Of a DNA stretch of 64,000 nt, positions 1-9,680 are shown piece by piece. The translations under genes were made by a program, and so were the position numbers. A model generated the notes under the pieces. It ran no database searches and was not told the DNA's origin. It was given only the letters and a program-made list of their open reading frames with translations. The stretch is from Bacillus sp. OV166 (GTDB lineage: Bacteria > Bacillota > Bacilli > Bacillales > Cytobacillaceae), in NCBI RefSeq assembly GCF_900177675.1, contig NZ_FXWM01000001.1:371501-435500 (forward strand). Reading direction: 5' to 3'. Every line of letters starts with the position of its first letter. The stretch's first letter is position 1.

Positions 1-115
1 AGGAGTTACGTGGATCGACCAGTCCAGTTTTATTATCGAATAAGTAGTAGTGCCGTACTCCCCAACCATGTATACTTAAACTGATTTTGAGATTGTGAAG
101 TAGGGGGAGAGATGA

Positions 116-592
116 ATGGTTGAACCGCAAAATCGACTTTCGGAAAAGGCTTTAAAGGTATGGAGAATCTCTGCAGTAATCAAGGTTGTCATAGAATGGT
201 CGATCACAGCTGTTATTGTTTTACTATTAGATATTTTCGATGGTCCCTTCTGGATTTCGCTTACCCTCATCATATTAGGAGTTATTTTTACGTTTTTACA
301 TATTTTTCTATTTCCTACACTCAGATGGAAATGGTGGAGATATGAAGTTCGTGAGGAAGAAATAGAGCTGCAGGAGGGTATCTTTATCCGAAGTCGTACC
401 TTAATTCCAATGGTTCGCGTCCAGCATGTAGATACCGTCCAAGGGCCTATTCTAAGGAAGTACAAATTAGCCTCAGTGATTGTTCATACGGCGGCCACAG
501 CCCATCAAATTCCTGCTTTAGAAGAAACAGAAGCAGAACAATTAAGGTTCAATATATCGAAACTAGCAAGGGTTGCTGAAGATGATGTCTAA
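116..592 (+). CDS. ydbS: PH-domain membrane protein YdbS
   Basis: A 158-residue protein with two hydrophobic segments (about residues 24-62) followed by a bacterial PH-like domain (bPH_2, formerly DUF304). The ATG at 116 follows a purine-rich Shine-Dalgarno (102-110). The gene overlaps ydbT, so the two are translationally linked as in B. subtilis. There the ydbST pair is tied to the SigW envelope-stress regulon and bacteriocin resistance. That role is carried over by homology and synteny; the window does not show it. No SigW promoter can be judged because only 115 bases precede the gene. Confidence 0.85.
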   Translation: MVEPQNRLSEKALKVWRISAVIKVVIEWSITAVIVLLLDIFDGPFWISLTLIILGVIFTFLHIFLFPTLRWKWWRYEVREEEIELQEGIFIRSRTLIPMVRVQHVDTVQGPILRKYKLASVIVHTAATAHQIPALEETEAEQLRFNISKLARVAEDDV

Positions 593-2045
593 ACCAAAAC
601 GACTTCATCCCATAGCCATTTTGGGATATATGGGTAAAAGAATAAAAAACTTTATTTTTCCAATTGCTGCTTTTACATTTTCGGTTACTCGCGATAGTGG
701 GCGGCCGTTATTATTCGCCTTGGGTGTTTCCTTACTAGCGATTATTATTATTTTTATCACCAGTCTCCTCTCATGGGTCCGGTATACATACCAATTGGAA
801 CAGGATGAACTCCGGATTAAAGATGGGATTTTCATTCGAAAGAAAAGATACATTCCATATGAACGAATTCAAAGTATCGATCTTTCCGAAGGTATTTTAC
901 AACGATTGTTCGGGTTGGTAAAACTCCAAATTGAAACGGCTGGCGGAATGGGAGCAGAAGAGGCGGAAGCCGTCCTTTCTGGGATATCGAAAGGGGAGGC
1001 TCTGGTAATCCAGGAATTTACGGCAGCAGCTAAAGGGAACGGGGCAATCGAAGGAAAAGATTTACCTGAGGGTCAATCCGTTTATAAAATTTCCACCGGA
1101 AAATTATTGATTCTTTCCCTAACCTCAGGTGGTGTTGGGGTGGTCATCTCAGCTGTCCTTGCGTTATTAAGTCAAGTGGATGACCTGATTCCCTTTCGAA
1201 GATTAGCCAGCGGTATTGGAAAATGGACGGCTCCTAGTCTGATCCTGCTAACGATCCTTGTGGTTATTGGATTTTTCCTGGCATGGGTAATCGCGCTCAT
1301 TGGTACGATGCTAAAGTATGCTAATTTTACTGTGATCAAAAAAGACAATGATTTAGTTATTACTCAGGGTCTGTTGGAGAGAAGACAAATAACCATTCCT
1401 TTGAAGCGGATCCAAGCGATTCGCATCAGTGAAAATATTGTCAGACAACCCCTCGGTTATGCGACCGTATATGCGGAAAGTGCTGGCGGGTCATCGGCCA
1501 ATCAAGAGGGTTCAAAAGTGACCCTTTTGCCGATCGTCAAGCTAGATCAGATCGCTTCCATCCTTGAACCGGCCATTACAGATTACCTTGTCCCGACCAC
1601 CTTTACCCCACTACCGAAACGGTCGATGTGGCGCTGTATATTCAGGCACTGGTACATTGCTATTCCGATCGTGATTGTGTCTCTAATATTTTTGAAGATT
1701 TGGGGCCTTCTTTCCATCATTCTGCTTGGTGCGATGACGCTTGGGGCTGTTTTAAAATATAAGGCAGCTGGTTGGACTCTTGCTGAACAGCAGCTAACGC
1801 TAAGATACCGGACGTTAATGTTGATTCGAACGACGGTTATAATGAAGAAAAATAAGATTCAAAGCTTGGAAATAAGAGAAAGTTATTTTCAGCAGAAACA
1901 AGAACTAGGGACATTCGAAGCCTTTGTGAAATCGGGTGCCGGTGATGCAGGCGGCACTGTCGTTGATATGGAAAAGGGCGATCTAAAGGAAATTTATGAT
2001 TGGTATTCTAGCGGCAAAGAAAAAAGGATTTGCAGTGAAAGGTAG
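582..2045 (+). CDS. ydbT: PH-domain membrane protein YdbT
   Basis: About 487 residues with repeated units of paired transmembrane helices followed by bPH_2 domains; the hallmark YIPYERIQSIDLSEG and TIPLKRIQAIRI segments mark two of them. It is the larger partner of YdbS and probably forms a membrane complex with it. The open frame reaches a TTG at 573, but tandem ATG codons at 582/585 inside the end of ydbS are the more likely start. No strong terminator follows; a long structured repeat begins about 40 bases downstream. Confidence 0.83.
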   Translation: MMSKPKRLHPIAILGYMGKRIKNFIFPIAAFTFSVTRDSGRPLLFALGVSLLAIIIIFITSLLSWVRYTYQLEQDELRIKDGIFIRKKRYIPYERIQSIDLSEGILQRLFGLVKLQIETAGGMGAEEAEAVLSGISKGEALVIQEFTAAAKGNGAIEGKDLPEGQSVYKISTGKLLILSLTSGGVGVVISAVLALLSQVDDLIPFRRLASGIGKWTAPSLILLTILVVIGFFLAWVIALIGTMLKYANFTVIKKDNDLVITQGLLERRQITIPLKRIQAIRISENIVRQPLGYATVYAESAGGSSANQEGSKVTLLPIVKLDQIASILEPAITDYLVPTTFTPLPKRSMWRCIFRHWYIAIPIVIVSLIFLKIWGLLSIILLGAMTLGAVLKYKAAGWTLAEQQLTLRYRTLMLIRTTVIMKKNKIQSLEIRESYFQQKQELGTFEAFVKSGAGDAGGTVVDMEKGDLKEIYDWYSSGKEKRICSER

Positions 2046-2080
2046 TTTCGGCTGCAAATCCCTGTTATTTCAAGATAAGA

Positions 2081-2260
2081 AAGTATAAATTTCGACTTTG
2101 AAAATTGTCCAGCTCCAGCGCCCTAGCGGCTAGTGTCCTTCGCTCTCCGCCCTACGATAAGTCAACATCGAATGCGCCTTCGGCTCTTCGTGTTTCCTTT
2201 ATCTCGGTTGGAGCGCTCCAGGCCATACGCCGCTGAACAGGGCGCTTGCGCTTTTCTTAT
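2081..2260 (+). repeat. Long dispersed structured repeat, copy 1
   Basis: This stretch is about 75% like 3015-3192 by eye, in the same orientation. Both carry agctccagcgccc near the start, cctacgataagtcaacatcg in the middle and gggcgcttgcgcttttctt at the end. AGCGCCC...AGCGGC near the left end pairs with GCCGCT...GGGCGCT near the right end, so the unit can fold into one long hairpin. The last bases supply the stop codon of the rhomboid gene on the other strand. Similar repeats are scattered through Bacillaceae intergenic regions; function unknown. Confidence 0.8.
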
Positions 2261-2982
2261 TGTGCTAGTAATCCGAGAATGACAATGATAATAATTGACG
2301 CCCAAATGATCACTTTCAATGGAGATTGATAGGAGATGCTGCTTTTCTTACTGCTGGCCCAGTTCGCGGTGCCTCGAATCGAATCGGATAAATCTTTTTT
2401 ATTAAAATAAGGAATCGCCCCCATTAAAAAACCACCAAGTAATCCAAAAAGATGGGCGGTAATATTAATATTTGGCTGTAAAAATGTCATAATGAGACTG
2501 ACAACACAAAGAGTAAGGATTATTTGCGAGTTTTGCTTGGAAAGCATATGTTTCCGAAACATAATAACCGCCAGGTAATAACCAAACAAACCAAATATCG
2601 CTCCACTTGAGCCAACGTGGGTATAGGTGAGCGGCTGGAGCAGCAGTGTGGCGACATTTGCAATAAAACCTGACAGCAGATAGACAAATAAAAATCTGCC
2701 GCTTCCAAGCATGCGCTCCAGTGCCGGTCCAAATAACACAAGTGAAAAGCTATTAAACAGCATGTGTGGAAAACCACTATGAATAAAGGTCGGTGTAATC
2801 AGCCGCCAATATTCCCCTTCCTTAATATAAAGATTAACTCCAGAAAGATTTTCAAAGAACCAAGCGTTTGGGAAGATGGTTATTCTCGTTAAAAGATATA
2901 ATCCTACATGAATGGTAATAATAATAGAAACAATCGGATAAAGGCGGATAAAATCGCGAAAACTTTCCGTTCTCGTAAACAT
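2257..2982 (-). CDS. Rhomboid-family intramembrane serine protease
   Basis: 241 residues with about six to seven transmembrane helices. The rhomboid catalytic serine motif GSSGAIFG and a later helix histidine in ITAHLFGLLGG form the expected Ser-His dyad. An N-terminal helix precedes the loop with the conserved W-R pair (EYWRLITP). It sits where B. subtilis has ydcA, also a rhomboid homologue. The ATG is backed by a GGAGG on the minus strand at 2991-2995. It is convergent with ydbT and flanked on both sides by copies of the same dispersed repeat. Substrates are not predictable. Confidence 0.88.
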   Translation of the reverse strand: MFTRTESFRDFIRLYPIVSIIITIHVGLYLLTRITIFPNAWFFENLSGVNLYIKEGEYWRLITPTFIHSGFPHMLFNSFSLVLFGPALERMLGSGRFLFVYLLSGFIANVATLLLQPLTYTHVGSSGAIFGLFGYYLAVIMFRKHMLSKQNSQIILTLCVVSLIMTFLQPNINITAHLFGLLGGFLMGAIPYFNKKDLSDSIRGTANWASSKKSSISYQSPLKVIIWASIIIIVILGLLAQ

Positions 2983-3014
2983 GATAAAAACCTCCTGAGT
3001 TTCTCAAAATATAT

Positions 3015-3192
3015 AAGTATAGAAATTGAACTTTGACTACTGTCTAGCTCCAGCGCCCAGCGGCTAGTGGACTTCGCTCTTTTCCCTACGATAAGTCAAC
3101 ATCGGATCGCTAACGCTCTCCGTGTTTCCTTTATCTCAGTCAAAGTGCTCCAGTCCATACGCCGCTAAACGGGCGCTTGCGCTTTTCTTATT
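3015..3192 (+). repeat. Long dispersed structured repeat, copy 2
   Basis: Second copy of the unit at 2081-2260, same orientation, lying between the divergent rhomboid and acpS genes. The central loop has diverged, but the inverted ends (agcgcccagcggc and gccgctaaacgggcgct) are conserved. That suggests selection on, or spread by, a folded form. Its position between divergent starts means both promoters must lie inside or beside it. Confidence 0.78.
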
Positions 3193-3232
3193 ACTTATGC
3201 TCATTGTATATCAAATAGAAGGAAGATGAACG

Positions 3233-3583
3233 ATGATTAAAGGGATTGGGATCGATATTATTGAACTTTCAAGGATTGAGGGCATCCTCAATCGACAAAA
3301 GAAGTTTGTGGACCGCGTGTTAACTCCGAATGAGCGGCTAAAATTTGAAGGTTTATCGGATGTCAGAAAAGTAGAATTTTTAGCAGGGCGCTTTGCGGCG
3401 AAAGAAGCGTATTCTAAAGCGAATGGCACAGGTATTGGAGAAGAGATATCATTTTTAGATATTGAAATTGAAAATGATAGATCTGGAAAACCATTTTTTG
3501 CAAAACCAGAGGCGCATGCCCATTTATCTATTTCACATAGTAGAGATTACGCAGTAGCGCATGTAATTATTGAAGTAATTTAG
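3233..3583 (+). CDS. acpS: Holo-[acyl-carrier-protein] synthase
   Basis: 116 residues, the normal AcpS length. It transfers 4'-phosphopantetheine from CoA to the serine of apo-ACP in fatty acid synthesis. The family motifs GIGIDIIE at the N terminus (Mg/CoA site) and [12 protein letters not shown] in the middle are intact, as is [10 protein letters not shown] near the end. A GGAAG Shine-Dalgarno precedes the ATG. Its order with ydcC and alr matches B. subtilis. Confidence 0.96.
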   Translation: MIKGIGIDIIELSRIEGILNRQKKFVDRVLTPNERLKFEGLSDVRKVEFLAGRFAAKEAYSKANGTGIGEEISFLDIEIENDRSGKPFFAKPEAHAHLSISHSRDYAVAHVIIEVI

Positions 3584-3623
3584 TGCATATAAATTTTTAT
3601 AATATTAGTTCTGTTAAACTTGT

Positions 3624-3752
3624 ATGTTGATTTCCGCTTCAGGTGCGCAGCGCCGCGCGGGTACTAACCGCCTCCTCGGCGCTAAGCGCCTGCGGGGTCT
3701 CCCCTGCCCCGTCCTCCCGCAGGAGTCTCGCACCTTCCGCTCCAATCAACAT
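3624..3752. repeat. GC-rich repeat with imperfect inverted ends
   Basis: About 129 bases, much more G+C rich than the surroundings. The ends form an imperfect inverted repeat: tgttgatttccgcttcaggtg at the left (17 to 20 bases matter) pairs with caccttccgctccaatcaaca at the right. The middle holds cggcgctaagcgcctgcgggg. The pattern matches a widespread Bacillus intergenic repeat of the mobile or extragenic-palindrome kind. It occupies most of the 358-base gap between acpS and ydcC; nothing else is evident there. Confidence 0.7.
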
Positions 3753-3965
3753 AGTGTCAAATTTAACAATGGGATTTAACATAGCTGTAAAATTAAATAG
3801 CTTGGCAACTCCTTATCATATTCCTTTAGGTTGTCTCATATATTCATAGGGAAACAGGAGAGACAAGGTCAGCCATGGTCATTTTGGAAAGCAAACTCCA
3901 TTGCCTGACCCCTGCCTTTCTCTTCTCTATAATCATATGAAATGAGACAAGAAGGGGTTGAAGGA

Positions 3966-4979
3966 ATGAGGAAAAAGTTATTGCTGCTAATCACGGGGCT
4001 CATGGTCATTTTTGTACTAGCTGCCTGCGGTTCTAAATCACAAGGTGATGTGGTAAAAGAGCTAACGGGGAAACTAGACGACTTAAGTGGCTATAAGGTG
4101 AATGCAAAAATGACGTTGAAAATGGGATCTGATTCACAAATTTATAAGGTTGAAATTTGGCATAAAGATCCTACCTTTTATCGTGTGAATTTGAAAAATG
4201 CTCAAAAAGATCAAAGTCAGATGATATTAAGGAATAACGAAGGGGTATTTGTACTTACACCTGCTCTAAATAAGAGCTTCCGTTTCCAAAGCGATTGGCC
4301 GCAAAACAGCAGCCAGGCCTACTTGTATGAATCGCTGATTAAGGATATTGTTGCCGATAAAAGTGCAAAATTCTCCACTACTAAAGAATATTATGTATTC
4401 GAAACGAAGACCCGCTATCAAAACAATACAATGCTGCCATTCCAAGAAATCAAGTTGAATAAAAGTGATTTATCACCTGCTGTGGTAAAAGTAATGGATC
4501 CGGATCGAAATGCCCTTGTAACTGTTGAGTTTTCCAAAGTGAAATTTAATGCCAGCTTTGACAAGGATGATTTCGATATGAAGAAAAACATGACACGTGC
4601 GCAGCTTAATTTGCCTGCTATGGCAGATGGCGGCGATAAAGCCTTTACTGTTTTGTATCCAACCACAGAACTTAAAGGGACAAAATTGATTGAGGAAAAA
4701 GAAGTGGCGCTTGAAGATGGCAAGAGGGTTGTCCTCACCTATGATGGCAAAAAATCGTTCACGCTTGTCCAGGAAAAGGTAACAGCAAAAACAGCGTCTG
4801 CGAATCCAACCTATATTGAAGGTGATATTGTCGACTTAGGTATGACGATCGGAGCAGTTTCGGAACACTCCCTCTCTTGGTCACATAATGGTGTGGATTA
4901 CATGATTGCATCGAAAAACCTCACGAAGGAAGAAATGATTGAAGTTGCAGCATCTGTCCAAGGTGAAGCAGTAAAATAA
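3966..4979 (+). CDS. ydcC: LolA-like lipoprotein YdcC
   Basis: About 337 residues. A signal peptide with lipobox LAAC precedes a long LolA/LppX-like beta-sheet domain (roughly residues 30-220). A C-terminal DUF4367-like region ends in the sequence around SWSHNGVDYMIASK. Such proteins sit on the outer face of the membrane; the B. subtilis homologue is expressed in sporulation. The frame opens at an ATG at 3942, but GAAGGGG at 3951-3957 is correctly spaced for the ATG at 3966, which puts the signal peptide at the N terminus. A terminator follows at once. Confidence 0.85.
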   Translation: MRKKLLLLITGLMVIFVLAACGSKSQGDVVKELTGKLDDLSGYKVNAKMTLKMGSDSQIYKVEIWHKDPTFYRVNLKNAQKDQSQMILRNNEGVFVLTPALNKSFRFQSDWPQNSSQAYLYESLIKDIVADKSAKFSTTKEYYVFETKTRYQNNTMLPFQEIKLNKSDLSPAVVKVMDPDRNALVTVEFSKVKFNASFDKDDFDMKKNMTRAQLNLPAMADGGDKAFTVLYPTTELKGTKLIEEKEVALEDGKRVVLTYDGKKSFTLVQEKVTAKTASANPTYIEGDIVDLGMTIGAVSEHSLSWSHNGVDYMIASKNLTKEEMIEVAASVQGEAVK

Positions 4980-4992
4980 ATATTGATACTAG

Positions 4993-5018
4993 CAGGCTCT
5001 TTACAGGGCCTGTTTTTT
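4993..5018 (+). terminator. Rho-independent terminator of ydcC
   Basis: Seven-pair stem CAGGCTC/GGGCCTG (one G-T pair), six-base loop, then a T-run. Confidence 0.85.
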
Positions 5019-5104
5019 ATTTGTAAATGATAGTAAACAGCAGTTTGATAATTTTTGTGATAAAATGGAATGACATTTAATAAAAGCAATTAGGAAGTGG
5101 AAAC

Positions 5105-6268
5105 ATGGAAGAGCAAGGTTTTTTTTATAGAGATACTTGGGCGGAAATAGATTTAGATTGTATTCTTGCCAATGTTGCCTCCGTCAAAAAGCATTTGCCT
5201 CAAGGCGTGAATATGATCGCAGTTGTCAAAGCAAATGCATATGGCCACGGGGATATTCAAGTGGCAGAAACAGCACTTGAAGCAGGTGCAGCCTATTTAG
5301 CAGTTGCCTTTATGGATGAAGCGATTGCCTTAAGAAAGAAAGGAATTACTGCTCCTATTCTTGTCTTGGGTGCTACACGGCCTGAAGATGTTCAAGTGGC
5401 AGCGAAATTTAATATTACCCTTACCGTTTTCCAGAAGGAATGGCTGCAAGAGGCCATAAAACATCTAAAGACAGCGGATCGCATTTCTTTTCATATCAAA
5501 GTAGATACAGGGATGGGGAGAATTGGTGTTCGCAGCTTATCAGAGTTAACTGCAATCGAACAAATCATCTCCGAAAATGACCAATTCATATTGGAAGGGA
5601 TTTATACACATTTTGCTACGGCGGATGAACTGGATGAAACCTATTTTCGTAAGCAATTAGCGTTATTTGACAGTATGGCCAATGGGCTAAAAGAACAACC
5701 GAAGTATATCCACTCAAGCAATAGTGCTGCTACACTAAGATATCCTAGCGCTTATTTTAATGCCGTTCGGATTGGCATTGCGATGTATGGCCTGACACCT
5801 TCACTTGAAATGGAAAGTGAAATTCCTTTTCCGCTCCGGGAAGCATTTTCACTCAGGTCACGACTTGTCCATGTTAAGAAGTTGCAAAAGGGCGAAAAAG
5901 TGAGCTATGGGGCAACGTATGAAACCGGTGAAGAAGAGTGGATTGGGACGATTCCGATTGGCTATGCAGACGGTTGGATTCGCAAACTGCAAGGCCAAGA
6001 GGTGCTTGTTAAGGGAACGAGGTCGCCAATTGTCGGTCGAATCTGTATGGATCAATGTATGATTCGTCTCCCATATCATGTTCCAATTGGGACCACCGTA
6101 ACATTAATCGGCGGGGACGAGGATCAGTTTATTTCCGTTAATGAAATCGCCCAAAAGCTTGACACGATTAATTATGAAGTTCCATGTATCATTGCAAATC
6201 GAGTTCCGCGCCTTTATAAAAAGGGTGGAAAAATTGTCGATTTAAAAAATTACCTTCTTGAAGATTAA
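5105..6268 (+). CDS. alr: Alanine racemase
   Basis: 387 residues, PLP-dependent. It makes D-alanine for peptidoglycan. The PLP lysine is in [10 protein letters not shown] near residue 42. The second catalytic base, a tyrosine, is in the [10 protein letters not shown] segment (about residue 265). The barrel motif [13 protein letters not shown] segment (VRIGIAMYG) and the C-terminal beta domain are present. The start follows a purine-rich GGAAGTGG. It lies upstream of the ndoAI-ndoA toxin-antitoxin pair, as in B. subtilis. Confidence 0.96.
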   Translation: MEEQGFFYRDTWAEIDLDCILANVASVKKHLPQGVNMIAVVKANAYGHGDIQVAETALEAGAAYLAVAFMDEAIALRKKGITAPILVLGATRPEDVQVAAKFNITLTVFQKEWLQEAIKHLKTADRISFHIKVDTGMGRIGVRSLSELTAIEQIISENDQFILEGIYTHFATADELDETYFRKQLALFDSMANGLKEQPKYIHSSNSAATLRYPSAYFNAVRIGIAMYGLTPSLEMESEIPFPLREAFSLRSRLVHVKKLQKGEKVSYGATYETGEEEWIGTIPIGYADGWIRKLQGQEVLVKGTRSPIVGRICMDQCMIRLPYHVPIGTTVTLIGGDEDQFISVNEIAQKLDTINYEVPCIIANRVPRLYKKGGKIVDLKNYLLED

Positions 6269-6336
6269 TGGGCTAAATGAAGATTTCCAGTCATATTTAT
6301 GATACTGCGGTAATTTGTGCATAAAAGAGTGTTTTA

Positions 6337-6364
6337 TTGGCTTATAATACAGTAGTATTATAAA
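6337..6364 (+). promoter_or_regulatory. Possible SigA promoter for ndoAI-ndoA
   Basis: TTGGCT (6337-6342), a 16-base spacer, then TATAAA (6359-6364). It would leave a leader of about 150 bases before ndoAI. The rest of the 265-base gap after alr shows no gene. Confidence 0.4.
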
Positions 6365-6539
6365 TAGTCTATGCAATAAGTTCGATAAGTGTTATTATTG
6401 TATATGGTACAGATATATAAGTGAAACTCACTGTATGAAACAGACTCTGGGTCGACTCATGTAGTGTGTTGAATTTATGCGTCAGAAGGAATTCTGGTTA
6501 GATAAAAATGGTGTGTAGTGATGGTGGAGGTGTATGTTT

Positions 6540-6821
6540 GTGGCTGAGTCAGGCGCAACTACGGAAATCTTAGTGAAGTTACCGCAACATCTTTTAACGG
6601 AATTAGATGGTTTTGTTAAACAAGAAAATGTAAACCGCAGCGAGTTTATCTACCAAGCAACAAAAATGTATTTACGCGAACGAAAAAAGAGACAAATTCG
6701 CGAGTCGATGAGACGTGGATACATGGAAATGGCAAAGATAAATCTTAGAATTGCATCAGAAGCATTTTTAGCAGAATATGAGGCAGAACACACAGTTGAA
6801 CGTCTTGTAAGCGGAGGATAA
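6540..6821 (+). CDS. ndoAI: Antitoxin EndoAI (MazE-like, ribbon-helix-helix)
   Basis: About 93 residues. The N-terminal ribbon-helix-helix DNA-binding part ([18 protein letters not shown]) is followed by a C-terminal toxin-binding tail with the highly conserved [12 protein letters not shown] and ending TVERLVSGG, very like B. subtilis EndoAI. GGAGG at 6526-6530 is nine bases from the GTG at 6540 but only three from the ATG at 6534, so the GTG is the likelier start. Its stop overlaps the ribosome-binding site of ndoA, coupling antitoxin and toxin synthesis. Confidence 0.93.
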   Translation: MAESGATTEILVKLPQHLLTELDGFVKQENVNRSEFIYQATKMYLRERKKRQIRESMRRGYMEMAKINLRIASEAFLAEYEAEHTVERLVSGG

Positions 6822-6825
6822 TCCT

Positions 6826-7176
6826 TTGATAGTCAAACGTGGTGACGTTTATTTCGCGGACCTATCCCCAGTTGTTGGTTCTGAACAAGGCGGCGTCCGA
6901 CCTGTACTTGTCATCCAAAACGACATCGGGAATCGGTTTAGTCCCACAGTGATTGTTGCAGCGATTACAGCTCAAATTCAAAAAGCCAAGCTTCCTACTC
7001 ATGTAGAAATTGATGCGAAGCGCTACGGATTTGAACGAGACTCGGTCATTCTGTTAGAGCAAATTCGTACAATTGATAAGCAGCGGTTAACCGATAAAAT
7101 CACCCATCTCGATGACGAAATGATGGAAAAAGTGGATGAAGCCTTGCAGGTTAGCCTGGGTCTCATCGAATTTTAA
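6826..7176 (+). CDS. ndoA: mRNA interferase EndoA (MazF)
   Basis: 116 residues, almost identical to B. subtilis EndoA, an endoribonuclease that cuts mRNA at UACAU. The MazF fold signatures [19 protein letters not shown] and RPVLVIQND are intact, including the catalytic arginine and the later threonine (ITAQ). It starts with TTG, as in B. subtilis, after GCGGAGGA at 6811-6818 that overlaps the ndoAI stop. In B. subtilis the rsb-sigB operon follows; here two terminators and then tex follow. Confidence 0.96.
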   Translation: MIVKRGDVYFADLSPVVGSEQGGVRPVLVIQNDIGNRFSPTVIVAAITAQIQKAKLPTHVEIDAKRYGFERDSVILLEQIRTIDKQRLTDKITHLDDEMMEKVDEALQVSLGLIEF

Positions 7177-7184
7177 TTTAAAGC

Positions 7185-7211
7185 ACGCTCTTTTTAGGAA
7201 GAGCGTTTTTT
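7185..7211 (+). terminator. Terminator of ndoAI-ndoA
   Basis: Stem ACGCTCTT/AAGAGCGT with a six-base loop and a T-run. Confidence 0.88.
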
Positions 7212-7246
7212 CATACATATCCTGACCTCATTTTCTACTTCTGCTT

Positions 7247-7278
7247 AGGCGAGCTCACATGCTCGCCTATTTTTTTTT
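7247..7278 (+). terminator. Second terminator-like hairpin before tex
   Basis: Stem AGGCGAGC/GCTCGCCT, loop TCACAT, then A and nine T residues. It has no gene of its own upstream, so it may be the scar of the lost rsb-sigB operon or a back-up terminator. Confidence 0.8.
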
Positions 7279-7359
7279 GAATAAATTGCAGAAGGCACAA
7301 TAATGAAACGGTCTAATGATTCTGATACAATAGAATGAAAAGGAATGGAGGATTGTTTT

Positions 7360-9534
7360 GTGAATGATACAATCGTAAAAGATGATCAATTGTTAAAGAA
7401 AATTGCTGCTGAACTGACAATTTCTTATAAACAAGTAAAGAGTGTGATTTCTTTATTAGATGAAGGCAATACAGTTCCTTTTATTGCTCGATATCGGAAA
7501 GAAATGACAGGAGCGCTTGATGAAGTACAGATTCGGAATATTTTAGAACGATGGCAGTATATTCAAAACCTTGAGCATAGAAAAGAAGAGGTTATTCGAA
7601 TCATTGCTGAACAAGGAAAATTAACAGACGAACTTAACCAGGCGATTACCAAAGCCGAAAAGCTTCAAGAGGTTGAAGACTTATACAGGCCATATAAACA
7701 AAAAAGACGGACAAAAGCGACGATTGCAAAAGAAAAAGGCTTGGAACCTTTTGCAGAGTGGCTTCTGACTTTTACAAAAGAAAGTGTGGAAGAAAAAGCA
7801 AAACAATTTTTATCAGAAGAAAAAGAAGTCCTTACCGTTGAGGATGCGATTGCTGGCGCGAAAGATATTATTGCGGAATGGGTTTCTGATGATGCTGAAA
7901 GCCGTAAATGGATTCGTAAAGAAACGTTTAAATCCGGTGCAGTTGTATCGGTGGTCAAAGAAGCGGAAAAAGACGAGAAAAACGTCTACGAAATGTACTA
8001 TGAATACGAAGAACCTGTAAATAAAATAGTACCCCATCGAATTCTCGCCTTAAATCGCGGGGAAAAAGAGGACATTTTAAGAGTTTCGATTAAAATGAAT
8101 GCCGATTTAATCTTGTCATATTTATCGAGAAAGTGGATCCGTGTTCAGCATTCACCTGCAGCGCCGATTGTGATAGAGGCAATGGAAGATAGCTACAAAA
8201 GATTGATTCAACCTTCCATCGAGCGGGAAATCCGCAGTGAATTAACGGAAAAAGGTGAAGAGCAAGCCATACATATATTCTCTGAAAACCTTCGTAACTT
8301 ACTTTTACAGCCACCGTTGAAAGGCAAAGTCGTCATCGGTGTCGACCCTGCCTACAGGACAGGCTGTAAATTAGCAGTCGTAGATGAAACAGGCAAGGTG
8401 CTGAAGATAGATGTGATCTACCCCCATCCACCGGTTAACAAAGCCAAAGAAGCGCGCGAAAAGTTTATTAACATCCTCCGCGAGTACAAAGTTGAAATGG
8501 CGGCAATCGGAAATGGCACAGCCTCAAGGGAAACAGAACAGTTTGTGGCAGATATCTTAAAAGAAATGGACAATGAAATTTTCTATTTGATTGTAAATGA
8601 AGCAGGTGCAAGTGTATATTCTGCTTCCGAGCTTGCCAGAGAAGAGTTTCCAAATCTTCAGGTAGAAGAAAGAAGTGCGGCCTCTATTGCCCGCCGGTTG
8701 CAGGATCCATTAGCGGAATTGGTGAAAATTGACCCAAAATCGGTTGGTGTCGGTCAATACCAGCATGATGTTTCCCAGAAACGTCTGTCAGAATCGTTGC
8801 ATTTTGTGGTCGAAACAGCCGTTAACAGGGTCGGTGTAAATGTGAATACTGCTTCTCCATCACTTTTACAGTATGTAGCGGGGCTTAACAAGACTGCTGC
8901 TAATAATATTGTCAAAAAGCGTGAAGAGGAAGGGAAATTTACGAGCAGGGTTCAATTAAAGAAAGTACCTCGTCTTGGTGCAAAAACCTATGAGCAGGCG
9001 ATTGGGTTCTTGCGCGTATTAGATGGCAAGCAGCCGCTTGACCGGACAGGGATTCATCCGGAAAATTACGACGAAGTGAAGAAATTATTAGCGAGTCTAG
9101 GATTTACAACTGATGACCTTGGTTCGGATGAGTTAATAACTGCTCTTAATGGGATTGATTTAAAAGCTGTTTCAGAAGAACTTGCTATCGGGGAATTAAC
9201 CCTAAAGGATATTATTGATGCTTTGGTAAGGCCGGAACGCGACCCGCGCGATGATTTGCCACGCCCTCTTTTGAAAAAAGATGTCCTTAAGTTAGAAGAT
9301 CTACAAGCAGGTATGGAGCTGCAGGGTACGGTTCGGAATGTTGTGGACTTCGGTGCATTTGTTGATATCGGCGTTAAGCAGGACGGGCTTGTGCATATTT
9401 CCAAACTAAGCAATAGATTTGTAAAGCATCCATTGGATATTGTGTCAGTAGGGGATGTAGTCACTGTATGGGTGGATTCCGTTGATATGAAAAAAGGCCG
9501 GGTTGCGTTAACAATGCTGGCGCCATCGAACTAA
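7360..9534 (+). CDS. tex: Tex family RNA-binding transcription accessory protein
   Basis: About 724 residues. Domains in order: helical Tex N-terminal region; YqgF/RNase H-like domain around IGVDPAYRTGCK; helix-hairpin-helix repeats (NTASPSLLQYVAGL); and a C-terminal S1 RNA-binding domain (GTVRNVVDFGAFVDIGV). It binds RNA and affects transcript stability and termination. The frame reaches an ATG at 7345, but GGAGGA at 7347-7352 is spaced for the GTG at 7360. It corresponds to B. subtilis ydcI. Confidence 0.94.
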   Translation: MNDTIVKDDQLLKKIAAELTISYKQVKSVISLLDEGNTVPFIARYRKEMTGALDEVQIRNILERWQYIQNLEHRKEEVIRIIAEQGKLTDELNQAITKAEKLQEVEDLYRPYKQKRRTKATIAKEKGLEPFAEWLLTFTKESVEEKAKQFLSEEKEVLTVEDAIAGAKDIIAEWVSDDAESRKWIRKETFKSGAVVSVVKEAEKDEKNVYEMYYEYEEPVNKIVPHRILALNRGEKEDILRVSIKMNADLILSYLSRKWIRVQHSPAAPIVIEAMEDSYKRLIQPSIEREIRSELTEKGEEQAIHIFSENLRNLLLQPPLKGKVVIGVDPAYRTGCKLAVVDETGKVLKIDVIYPHPPVNKAKEAREKFINILREYKVEMAAIGNGTASRETEQFVADILKEMDNEIFYLIVNEAGASVYSASELAREEFPNLQVEERSAASIARRLQDPLAELVKIDPKSVGVGQYQHDVSQKRLSESLHFVVETAVNRVGVNVNTASPSLLQYVAGLNKTAANNIVKKREEEGKFTSRVQLKKVPRLGAKTYEQAIGFLRVLDGKQPLDRTGIHPENYDEVKKLLASLGFTTDDLGSDELITALNGIDLKAVSEELAIGELTLKDIIDALVRPERDPRDDLPRPLLKKDVLKLEDLQAGMELQGTVRNVVDFGAFVDIGVKQDGLVHISKLSNRFVKHPLDIVSVGDVVTVWVDSVDMKKGRVALTMLAPSN

Positions 9535-9574
9535 TTGGAAGTAACGGGTTCATGTAATAACATAACACCATTAT

Positions 9575-9612
9575 AGAAGACCATTTCGCAAAGCGAGTTG
9601 GTCTTCTTTTTT
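9575..9612 (+). terminator. Terminator of tex
   Basis: Stem AGAAGACCA/TGGTCTTCT around a fifteen-base loop, followed by a T-run. Confidence 0.85.
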
Positions 9613-9680
9613 ATTTTTGTCCCTATCAATTAACTCTTAGAAATAATTATTAGATGTGAAGGGAAAGAGTCCCATAAATG

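Noticed and set aside
3643..3849. 68-codon open frame downstream of acpS
   Set aside because: It lies inside the GC-rich dispersed repeat, has no ribosome site and low-complexity Ser/Pro/Ala coding.
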